From assembly GCA_937915075.1 (NCBI GenBank), contig CALDMA010000310.1:1-14384 (forward strand): DNA of 14,384 bases, read 5' to 3'. A program made the translations under genes and the position numbers. Shown one piece after another: positions 1 to 4,997 of this stretch (position 1 is the first letter of the stretch; each line of letters opens with the position of its first letter). The notes below the pieces were generated by a model. It saw only the letters and a list, made by a program, of their open reading frames with translations, made no database searches and had not been told where the DNA came from. The stretch is from an uncultured Oscillospiraceae bacterium (GTDB taxonomy: Bacteria; Bacillota; Clostridia; Oscillospirales; Oscillospiraceae).

Positions 1-21
1 GTTCTCTTTCGCAAAGAGAAC
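1..21. repeat. Perfect hairpin, left partner of the palindrome at 1874
   Basis: GTTCTCTTT and its exact reverse complement AAAGAGAAC are separated by CGC. Read as TTCTCTT, five bases, AAGAGAA, it matches the centre of the larger palindrome downstream of the terminase gene. The window edge cuts off whatever precedes it, so a longer element cannot be excluded. There is no T-tract directly after it, so it is not itself a typical terminator. Confidence 0.6.
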
Positions 22-36
22 CACCCTTGCGAAAAC

Positions 37-59
37 CGCCCCTTTCGGGCGCATTTTTT
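37..59 (+). terminator. Rho-independent terminator-like hairpin
   Basis: CGCCC and GGGCG pair around a CTTTC loop, and the stem is followed by CATTTTTT. The stem is short (5 bp, all GC), but the T-tract is good. It would end a plus-strand transcript entering from outside the window and separate it from the terminase gene. Confidence 0.55.
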
Positions 60-160
60 CAAAAAACGATGCCCTTGTTGCACCGGAAAGGGTGACATCC
101 GCCCCCGTGCGCCCCATTCTCGGAAGCGCTTCGCAAAATGCGTTCCCAGAAAGGAGCACC

Positions 161-1843
161 ATGCCGAAACCGAAAGAAAGCGCCGCCGCGCGCGGCGCAC
201 CCATGAAAGAAGCAGGCCCGCGCGGCGCGAACGCCCTGCCGGAGCCGGCGGAAGCGCCGGAAAAGCCCGGCGCCGCGGCGCTCGCCGCCCTCTGCGCGGA
301 CACAACGGACTACCGCCGCGCGGCGACGGACCTCGAATACTTCGGGAAATACTACCTCCCGCACTACTTTTCGCTCCCCGCGCCGCCGTTCCACCGCGCG
401 CTGGACGCCCTCTGGCGCGAGCGCGTGATGGACGGAGCCGACCCCGTGCGCGAAGCTGGTCGAATTTTGTCGAAAACCGGCACGCGCACCGCCGTTGCCG
501 CCCCGCGCGGCCACGCGAAATCGACGGTCATGAGCCTCAAAAACGCGCTCCACGCCGCGCTCTACGGCTACAAGCGCTACATCTTACTTGTCTCTGACAC
601 AGAGACACAGGCGGTCGGCTTTCTCGACGCGATCAAGTCGGAGCTGGAGGAAAATCCGCGCATTCTGCGCGATTTCGGCGAGCAGCCGGGGAAGAAGACG
701 TGGAAGACCTCCTCGATCCTCCTCGCCAACGGCTGCCGCATCGACGCGGTCGGCTCGGGGCAGAAGCTGCGCGGACGGCGCAACCACGAGCGCCGCCCCG
801 ACCTCATCCTCTGCGACGACATCGAAAACGACGAGGGCGTCCGCACGGCCGAGCAGCGCGACAAGCTCGCCGCGTGGTTCTATAAGGCCGTCTGCAAGTC
901 CGGCGACCGCTACACAGACCTTCTGATGATCGGCACCGTCCTCCACCACGACGCGCTGCTCGCCCGCGTGCTGAAAAACCCGGGCTTCCGGTCGCGCACC
1001 TACCGCGCGATCCTCTCGGACAGCGCCTCGCCGCTCTGGGAGGACTGGGAAAAGCTCTACACCGACCTCGCCGACCCGAAGCGCGAGCGCACCGCGCACG
1101 CCTTTTTTTACCGCCACCGCAAGGAAATGCTCACCGGCGCGCGCGTCCTCTGGCCGGAGAAGCTCTCGTACTACGACCTGCGCGTCATGCGTCTCGCGGA
1201 AGGGGAGAGCGCCTTTCAGTCCGAGATGCTCAATCAGCCCGTGAACCCCGACGACTGCCTGTTTTCGCCCCAGTGGTTTCGCTTTTTCAACCCCGACGAG
1301 GTCGATTTCCGCGCCCCGCGCTTCCGGTTTTACGGCTACTGCGACCCCTCGCTCGGCCGCACGGCGCAGAGCGACTATTCCGCCATCGTCACCCTCGCCG
1401 TGGACGGCGACAGCGGCACGGCCTACGTCTACGACGCGGACCTTGCCCGCCGCCACCCGGACCGTATTATCTCGGACATTCTGGAGAAGGAGCGCCTGCT
1501 GCGCCGCGAAACGGGCCGCGGCTACACGCTTTTCGGCGCGGAGACAAACCAGTTCCAGTGGTTCCTCAAGGAGCAGCTTGCCCGCGCGAGCGCACAGGCG
1601 GGCCTGTACCTGCCCATTCAGGGCGTCCGCGCGACGGAGGATAAGACGCTCCGCGTCGAATCGCTCCAGCCGGACATCCGCAACGGCTACATTCTCTTTC
1701 GCCGCGACCAGACGCTGCTCCTCCAGCAGCTCGCCGAGTTCCCGATGGGCGCGCACGACGACGGCCCCGACGCGCTCGAGGGCGCGCGCACGCTGGCGCG
1801 GAAGGGGAGCGCCCCCCTCGACCTCTCCGCCCTGCGCCTGTGA
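161..1843 (+). CDS. Phage terminase large subunit (ATPase plus nuclease)
   Basis: This is the motor that pumps phage DNA into proheads and cuts it. The 560-residue protein has a low-complexity Ala/Pro/Glu N-terminus (about 1-45), then an ATPase domain with a terminase-type Walker A, APRGHAKST (114-122), and Walker B, LILCDDIE (215-222). The C-terminal RNase H-like nuclease has candidate metal ligands in YGYCDPSLG (D395), GAETN (E461) and HDDGPDALEGA (D533, D534, D537), the last being typical of this terminase family. The start at 161 is chosen because AAGGAG lies four bases upstream; an in-frame GTG at 92 has no such site and would add 23 residues. Length and both active sites look complete. 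Oddly, no small terminase, portal or capsid gene adjoins it. Codon use (CGC, CTC) matches the replication genes at 3-7 kb. The family call is firm; whether it still packages DNA is unknown. Confidence 0.9.
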   Translation: MPKPKESAAARGAPMKEAGPRGANALPEPAEAPEKPGAAALAALCADTTDYRRAATDLEYFGKYYLPHYFSLPAPPFHRALDALWRERVMDGADPVREAGRILSKTGTRTAVAAPRGHAKSTVMSLKNALHAALYGYKRYILLVSDTETQAVGFLDAIKSELEENPRILRDFGEQPGKKTWKTSSILLANGCRIDAVGSGQKLRGRRNHERRPDLILCDDIENDEGVRTAEQRDKLAAWFYKAVCKSGDRYTDLLMIGTVLHHDALLARVLKNPGFRSRTYRAILSDSASPLWEDWEKLYTDLADPKRERTAHAFFYRHRKEMLTGARVLWPEKLSYYDLRVMRLAEGESAFQSEMLNQPVNPDDCLFSPQWFRFFNPDEVDFRAPRFRFYGYCDPSLGRTAQSDYSAIVTLAVDGDSGTAYVYDADLARRHPDRIISDILEKERLLRRETGRGYTLFGAETNQFQWFLKEQLARASAQAGLYLPIQGVRATEDKTLRVESLQPDIRNGYILFRRDQTLLLQQLAEFPMGAHDDGPDALEGARTLARKGSAPLDLSALRL

Positions 1844-1873
1844 CCCCTTGCCGCCCTCCCCGCGGCAGCAAAG

Positions 1874-1914
1874 CAAAGGGGATATTCTCTTAGTTGAAGA
1901 GAATATCCCCTTTG
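1874..1914. repeat. Perfect 18-bp-arm inverted repeat
   Basis: CAAAGGGGATATTCTCTT (1874-1891) and its exact reverse complement (1897-1914) flank the loop AGTTG. It begins 31 bases after the terminase stop and could protect or end that mRNA, but no T-run follows, so it is not a textbook terminator. The core TTCTCTT-N5-AAGAGAA also occurs at 2-20, on the other side of the terminase gene. A mobile palindromic element is the likelier origin. Confidence 0.85.
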
Positions 1915-2055
1915 GAACCCCAAGAGACAACAAGGGGCAAGCCCCTTGACCCTGCCATTGTAAGCCAGTATAAGGTCGATGCTGCCCACGCTGCGCAAAG
2001 GACTGCGCTCCAAACCGGTCGCGGCTTTCGATTTGGTCTGCTCCTTGCCGCCGCT

Positions 2056-2143
2056 GCCGCTCTGCGGTGCGGTTTCGTTCCCTCTGCAACGCCTTCCGCC
2101 GCCGCTCTGTGGGGTTTCGTTTCCCTCTGCCACGTTTTCCGCT
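2056..2143. repeat. Two imperfect ~44-bp tandem units plus partial third
   Basis: Unit 1 (2056-2100) and unit 2 (2101-2143) share GCCGCTCTG, then GGTTTCGTT, CCCTCTGC, ACG and TTCCGC, with a few substitutions and a two-base gap. A partial third copy of the GGTGCGGTTTCG segment follows at about 2147-2160. The units do not keep a common reading frame, which argues against a coding repeat. Confidence 0.7.
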
Positions 2144-2164
2144 GGTGCGGTGCGGTTTCGGACA

Positions 2165-2180
2165 AAACTCACGTGAGTTT
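2165..2180. repeat. Perfect 16-bp palindrome with CACGTG core
   Basis: AAACTCACGTGAGTTT equals its own reverse complement. It sits at the end of the tandem units. It could be a protein-binding site or the end of a repeat element; the sequence does not decide. The CACGTG core is shared with the parS-like site at 4701, but the flanks differ (TCACGTGA with AAAC/GTTT against TTTCACGTGAAA). Confidence 0.7.
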
Positions 2181-2297
2181 CCGTACCAGATGCGCAGCAG
2201 CGGCTGAGCGGAGCAAGAAGCACGCCAAATCGTCAGAAGCCCATGCACCCTCATACCGTTCCCGAAAAGTCAGTTTTCCCCCGGCAGTTTCGGGGGT

Positions 2298-2352
2298 CAA
2301 GGGCGCAGCCCTTGCGCGTTTTCTCACCGCTTTTGCGCGGTCAAAAGCGGTG
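2298..2352. repeat. Two adjacent hairpins at the edge of the broken toxin gene
   Basis: CAAGGGC-GCA-GCCCTTG (2298-2314) is followed by CACCGCTTTTG, a six-base loop, and its exact complement CAAAAGCGGTG (2325-2352). The stop codon and the nonsense tail of the toxin-like frame fall inside this second hairpin, so repeat sequence, not toxin sequence, supplies the end of that frame. Confidence 0.7.
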
Positions 2353-2575
2353 CTCGCGGAGCGGAGACGCTCCTGTGCGCCGCCAAATACGACTCTCTCA
2401 GCGCCTCCGCCTTTTGAGCAGCCTCCAAATTAGTGCAGCATAAGGCCTTTTGTATTTCGTCCGCATTGATATACGGCATGGACTGAGGGCGGAGCGGACC
2501 GGTGATCGTGCTCTTGCCGGAGCCGTTCGGTCCGGCAAATACGATGATCTCAGGCTTTTTCCTTGCACCGTTCAC
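2324..2575 (-). pseudogene. Truncated zeta-toxin-like kinase fragment
   Basis: The minus-strand frame begins at a GTG (2575-2573) with GAGGAAG upstream and overlaps its partner gene by 26 bases. Residues 10-65 carry a P-loop, FAGPNGSGKSTIT (Walker A at about 15-22), then YINADEI and a C-terminal LEAAQKAEALRESYLA. This order is typical of the chromosomal zeta-toxin-like ATPases of clostridia, which phosphorylate small-molecule or nucleotide-sugar substrates in characterised relatives. Such proteins normally run to roughly 190-280 residues. Here the family pattern ends near residue 65 (about 2381) and an unrelated 18-residue tail leads to a stop, giving 83 residues. The catalytic C-terminal portion is missing, so it should be inactive as a kinase. 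The lost part appears to be replaced by the repeat block at 1844-2380. Alternative: a P-loop ATPase fragment of another family. Confidence 0.75.
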
Positions 2576-2768
2576 TGTATCTTCCTCTCTGCATCGCGTT
2601 TCCGACGGCCTCTTTTCTCCCGTCGCTGTATACCAGATACACTTTTCCGTCCTTGGGATCAAACTCCGCGATCGGCTTATTCAGCACCCGCTTTCTCTTC
2701 AGCTCCGCCGAGACAGCCAGGCGCGCATTTTCCACTAAAATACCGTCATAGGGCAATTTTTCCGCCAC
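2550..2768 (-). CDS. Small protein partnered with the zeta-toxin-like gene (putative antitoxin)
   Basis: The frame encodes 72 residues starting from GTG at 2768, with GGAGGGG six bases upstream. It contains LPYDGILVENARLAVSAEL, then LNKPIAEFDPKDGKVYLVYSDG and a basic end, AMQRGRYSERCKEKA. I recall small proteins of this shape directly upstream of zeta-toxin-like ATPases in clostridia, and the 26-base overlap with the toxin fragment indicates translational coupling. An antitoxin role is inferred from position only; no DNA-binding fold is evident. The gene looks intact although its partner is broken. It has its own near-consensus promoter at 2803-2831 on the same strand. Confidence 0.65.
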   Translation of the reverse strand: MAEKLPYDGILVENARLAVSAELKRKRVLNKPIAEFDPKDGKVYLVYSDGRKEAVGNAMQRGRYSERCKEKA

Positions 2769-2802
2769 GGTACACCCCTCCGTTTCCCTAATGTTTTTTC
2801 TT

Positions 2803-2831
2803 ATTATATGCATTTTCTCTCGCTCTGTCCA
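2803..2831 (-). promoter_or_regulatory. Sigma-A type promoter for the toxin-antitoxin remnant
   Basis: Read on the minus strand: -35 TGGACA (2831-2826), a 17-base spacer, then -10 TATAAT (2808-2803). Transcription would start near 2796, giving a leader of about 28 bases before the GTG at 2768. The fit to consensus is close (5/6 and 6/6), and no plus-strand gene would use it. Confidence 0.8.
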
Positions 2832-2884
2832 GTCCTTTTCCCCCCAAACCCATGCCTATTACAAATTGAGGAGTATAATCTATT

Positions 2885-3166
2885 ATGTCAACCAACATCC
2901 AGCTTCTCAGCGCCATTCGCCCCTCGGACATTCCCGCGGAGTACGCCGACCTCGTCGAGGTCCTCGGGCTCGACGGCTTTCTCACCCTCGTGGAGCTCTG
3001 CGGCGGGCAGAGCCTGTACATCCCCAAGGGCGAGACCCTGCGCCGCGACGGGCGCGACCGCGAGATCCGCGCCCGCTTCAACGGCGGCAACTACCGTGCG
3101 CTCGCGTCGCAGTTCCGCCTTTCCGAGCGCCAGATCCGCAAGATCGTCAACGGCACGCGCGTATGA
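2885..3166 (+). CDS. Mor-family transcription activator-like protein
   Basis: A 93-residue protein resembling the Mor/C family, whose prototype is the phage Mu middle-operon activator. The visible hallmarks are LVELCGGQSLYIPKG (about 36-50), a basic stretch RRDGRDREIRARFNGGNYRAL, and a C-terminal helix-turn-helix, LASQFRLSERQIRKIV (about 75-90). It is shorter than Mu Mor (129 residues), but this compact form is common in clostridial phages and elements. The ATG at 2885 follows TGAGGAG by 11 bases. It lies just upstream of the replication initiator, which has its own promoter in the 74-base gap, so the regulator may control that gene or genes outside the window. Its DNA target is unknown. It may be the switch of the element. 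Confidence 0.78.
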   Translation: MSTNIQLLSAIRPSDIPAEYADLVEVLGLDGFLTLVELCGGQSLYIPKGETLRRDGRDREIRARFNGGNYRALASQFRLSERQIRKIVNGTRV

Positions 3167-3172
3167 GAAAGC

Positions 3173-3201
3173 TTGCCTTTTTCTCCCGCTTATGCTATAA
3201 T
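3173..3201 (+). promoter_or_regulatory. Promoter of the replication initiator gene
   Basis: -35 TTGCCT (3173-3178), a 17-base spacer and -10 TATAAT (3196-3201), the latter preceded by TGC to give an extended -10. It begins seven bases after the Mor-like gene stops. The initiator ATG at 3241 follows GGGAGG (3228-3233). Confidence 0.8.
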
Positions 3202-3240
3202 CCCTCTCGAAACCACAACTTTTACGCGGGAGGTGTCCCC

Positions 3241-4551
3241 ATGCCGCATTTCACCGAGTCGCTTGACGCGCTGCGCCGCGAAGCGCCGGCGCGCTTCCTC
3301 GAAACGGACCAGTTCGCCGAGATGCTCTTGACCTACCATAAGCTCAAGCCGCTCGCGGAGAGCAAGCCGAAGTCCTTCGCCAAGCAGTGCGCGGAGTACG
3401 ACTTCACGCGCATCTACCCGCTCATGGACGCCTTCCTCGCGGAAAACGACCTCTCCGCGCCGGAAAAGCTCGCCGCCCTCGCGGGGGAGAGCGCGCCGGA
3501 AACGGTGACCTTCGCCTCGGCGCTCATCGACATTTACGCCGACTCCGTGGCGAAGCTGACGCGCGAAACGGAGTACGACACCGTCGGCAACAGCCCCGCG
3601 ACCTACTTCATCTGCGGCGTGTGGGCGAACATGAAGCGCGGGCGCGAGTTCCACCCCGCGAGCAACGGCATCACCGTCACCTACTCCCAGCCCGACGCCT
3701 ACGGCAACCAGTCCATCTCCTACAAAAACAAGGATTACGAGATGACGCTCATCTTCGAGGCCGTCGATAAATATACCAAGAACCTCTCGTGGACGGCGCA
3801 CCGTCTCCTCATTTACACCCTCATGTGCGGCAACCGGGACGGCTGGCGCGGCAACGCGGCGGACTTCAACATCGCCGACTACATGGCGTGGTCGGGGCTC
3901 GCGAGCCGCGACGCGGCGTACCGCCAGCTGAAAAAAGACGTCCAGTCCATCACCAACCTCAAGCTCACCGCCGAATCCTACAAAAAGTACTTCGAATCCT
4001 TCTACATCACGCACCTCGCCACCGAGGCCAACATCAAAAAATACACCGGCGAGGTCCACATCGCCTTTGCCGAGAACGTGCGCCTCTTCCTCACGCAGTA
4101 CTACCAGCTCATTCCGGACTGGATGGGCCAGCTTTCCGAAAACGCCTACCGCCTCGCCTACTACCTCTACTACCGCGCCCGCAAGGCGCCGCTCGACGAG
4201 GAGGGCAACTTCCTTGTCCGCGTGGAGGACATCATCCAGTACATCGGCCTCCCGACCAAGGAGGAGGTCAAGAACCGCAACTACGACGAGGCGATCATCC
4301 GCCCGTTCAATAAAGCCGTGGAGGAGATCGAAAACATCGCCAACGGCTCCATCCATATGTCCTTCGACTACGACAACATCAATTCCTTCCTCGCGGGCAA
4401 GATGACCGTCGGCATCGACGAGACGATGCAGGACTACGCGCACAAGCTCGAGCGCGCGCGCATGGCCAAGCAGCTCGAGAGCGGCAAAAAGCGCCGCAAA
4501 AAACCCGAACCGCCCGCCGAAGCGGGGGAGAAAGCGCCCGCCGAAGCCTGA
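3241..4551 (+). CDS. Rep_3-like plasmid/phage replication initiator
   Basis: A 436-residue protein that I read as a winged-helix replication initiator. Residues ~181-255 look like a first winged helix (LSWTAHRLLIYTLM, then FNIADYMAWSGLASRDAAYRQL). Residues ~277-385 look like a second one: VRLFLTQYYQLIP, then LSENAYRLAYYLYY, then VRVEDIIQYIGL, NYDEAIIRPFNKAVEEIEN and IHMSFDY, the order seen at the C-terminus of Rep_3/RepB initiators. A basic KKRRKK tail follows near 415. The N-terminal ~180 residues are extra and unassigned. The start at 3241 has GGGAGG seven bases upstream; longer upstream frames cross the Mor-like gene and are rejected. Three 21-bp-period repeats 210 bases past the stop provide a plausible binding origin, as in iteron plasmids. 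Alternative: a phage replication protein of a different winged-helix family. Confidence 0.65.
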   Translation: MPHFTESLDALRREAPARFLETDQFAEMLLTYHKLKPLAESKPKSFAKQCAEYDFTRIYPLMDAFLAENDLSAPEKLAALAGESAPETVTFASALIDIYADSVAKLTRETEYDTVGNSPATYFICGVWANMKRGREFHPASNGITVTYSQPDAYGNQSISYKNKDYEMTLIFEAVDKYTKNLSWTAHRLLIYTLMCGNRDGWRGNAADFNIADYMAWSGLASRDAAYRQLKKDVQSITNLKLTAESYKKYFESFYITHLATEANIKKYTGEVHIAFAENVRLFLTQYYQLIPDWMGQLSENAYRLAYYLYYRARKAPLDEEGNFLVRVEDIIQYIGLPTKEEVKNRNYDEAIIRPFNKAVEEIENIANGSIHMSFDYDNINSFLAGKMTVGIDETMQDYAHKLERARMAKQLESGKKRRKKPEPPAEAGEKAPAEA

Positions 4552-4700
4552 GCCGCCCCGCACCTTCTGCACGAAGGCAAGTCGCTTCTCCGCGCCCGCC
4601 GGCCGTCCGGACCGCCGCATTTCCGCCTCTTTTCCCCCTCTCCGTCCGCTTCTGTGCAAAAGAGTGCGCATAAACCTCCCGAAATCCGAAAAAACACCGT

Positions 4701-4716
4701 GTTTTCACGTGAAACA
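4701..4716. promoter_or_regulatory. parS-like site
   Basis: GTTTTCACGTGAAACA matches the Bacillota ParB/Spo0J site TGTTTCACGTGAAACA at 14 of 16 positions; both mismatches are the first two bases, and the CACGTGAAACA half is perfect. The central TTTCACGTGAAA is a 12-bp palindrome. A second near-palindrome, AAAACAC-C-GTGTTTT (4691-4705), overlaps its left side. No ParA or ParB gene is in the window, so a host ParB or another palindrome-binding protein would have to use it. Confidence 0.5.
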
Positions 4717-4761
4717 TGCATAACTTTTCCCCAGAGCGGGCAAACTACACCTTTTCCTCCC

Positions 4762-4819
4762 ACTTCTCATCGTGCAGCGGCGACTTCAACCCGTGCAGTT
4801 CCTGCTTCTAATCGTGCAA
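4762..4819 (+). repeat. Three direct iteron-like repeats, 21-bp period
   Basis: ACTTCTCATCGTGCAG (4762-4777), ACTTCAACCCGTGCAG (4783-4798) and GCTTCTAATCGTGCAA (4804-4819) repeat with their CGTGCA cores at 4771, 4792 and 4813, exactly 21 bases apart. Even spacing of two helical turns is typical of initiator-binding iterons. An inverted CTGCACG core at 4568-4574 may be an isolated extra site. Three copies is a low number, and no matching site is seen at the initiator's own promoter. Confidence 0.65.
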
Positions 4820-4916
4820 AAAATCATTTCCCACCCTTTCTTTTTTCTGTTTTTTAAGGGATTTTTTACCACTTCTTGTCCGACTCACTGCTCCTTATGG
4901 ATATTTAAGATAATTT

Positions 4917-4961
4917 ACAGCCATCCTCCGCAGTGCTGCGGGAGGGTGGCTGTGCTATACT
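4917..4961 (+). promoter_or_regulatory. Long hairpin abutting an extended -10 for the primase-helicase gene
   Basis: The segments 4917-4933 and 4936-4953 pair over about 17 positions with one G-T pair, one bulged base and a two-base loop. Directly after it comes TGCTATACT (4953-4961), an extended -10 hexamer. No -35 hexamer is visible at the right distance because the hairpin occupies that position. The gene's ATG (4998) follows AAAGGA (4983-4988). The hairpin could be an operator, part of the origin, or, less likely, a terminator, since no T-run follows on this strand. Confidence 0.5.
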
Positions 4962-4997
4962 ATCCTCAAAAACTTCCACCGAAAGGACACCCTTCCC

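Larger units (their letters stand above)
1844..2380. other. Non-coding block of stacked hairpins and repeats
   Basis: No convincing gene lies between the terminase stop and the broken toxin gene. The block holds a perfect 18-bp-arm palindrome (1874-1914), two small hairpins of similar sequence (CAAGGGGC-AA-GCCCCTTG at 1931-1948 and CAAGGGC-GCA-GCCCTTG at 2298-2314), two imperfect ~44-bp tandem units (2056-2143), a 16-bp perfect palindrome (2165-2180) and an 11-bp-arm hairpin (2325-2352). Open frames cross it on both strands, but their translations are repetitive, match no family I know and lack ribosome sites. It resembles a dispersed intergenic repeat cassette, and its right edge coincides with the point where the toxin gene stops making sense. 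Confidence 0.6.
4552..4997. other. Candidate replication origin (iterons, parS-like site, T-tracts, hairpin)
   Basis: This 446-base gap between initiator and primase-helicase has no credible gene. From left to right it holds an inverted CTGCACG core (4568-4574) inside a CCTTC/GAAGG hairpin, overlapping palindromes at 4691-4705 and 4703-4714, iteron-like repeats (4762-4819), a T-rich stretch with three T6 runs at 4841, 4850 and 4862 (about one helical turn apart, suggesting curvature or easy melting), an AT-rich patch at 4896-4917 and a long hairpin (4917-4953). Initiator, then iterons, then an AT-rich unwinding region, then helicase gene is the layout of iteron-type theta origins. The function is inferred. 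Confidence 0.55.

Noticed and set aside
92..160. Earlier GTG start for the terminase
   Set aside because: No ribosome site precedes it, whereas AAGGAG sits in front of the ATG at 161.
1874..1914. Palindrome as the terminase terminator
   Set aside because: The stem is strong, but no T-run follows on either strand; recorded as a repeat instead.
584..2254. Long minus-strand open frame opposite the terminase gene
   Set aside because: It is a by-product of GC-rich codons on the other strand: Arg/Ala/Gly-rich translation, no ribosome site, no family motif. The same reasoning removes the long minus frames at 3190-4671, 5196-7028, 7018-9507 and 11724-12881.
1894..2433. Plus-strand open frame of 179 codons across the repeat block
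   Set aside because: The translation follows hairpins and tandem units, keeps no frame between repeat copies and has no ribosome site; the nested frame at 1979-2176 fails for the same reasons.
2874..2879. TATAAT just before the Mor-like gene as its -10
   Set aside because: It would place the transcript start at or after the ATG, has no -35 partner 17 bases upstream, and follows a good ribosome site that needs a leader to be useful.
2791..3240. Upstream extension of the initiator frame
   Set aside because: It would overlap the whole Mor-like gene in another frame with a repetitive Arg/Pro translation and skip the promoter at 3173-3201 and ribosome site at 3228-3233.
4648..4660. GCTTCTGTGCAAA as a fourth iteron
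   Set aside because: It lacks the AATC spacer between the two conserved parts and is out of the 21-bp register; probably chance.
4762..4819. Repeats as a CRISPR array
   Set aside because: The repeat core is six to ten bases with a 21-bp period and no cas genes; far too short for CRISPR repeats and spacers.
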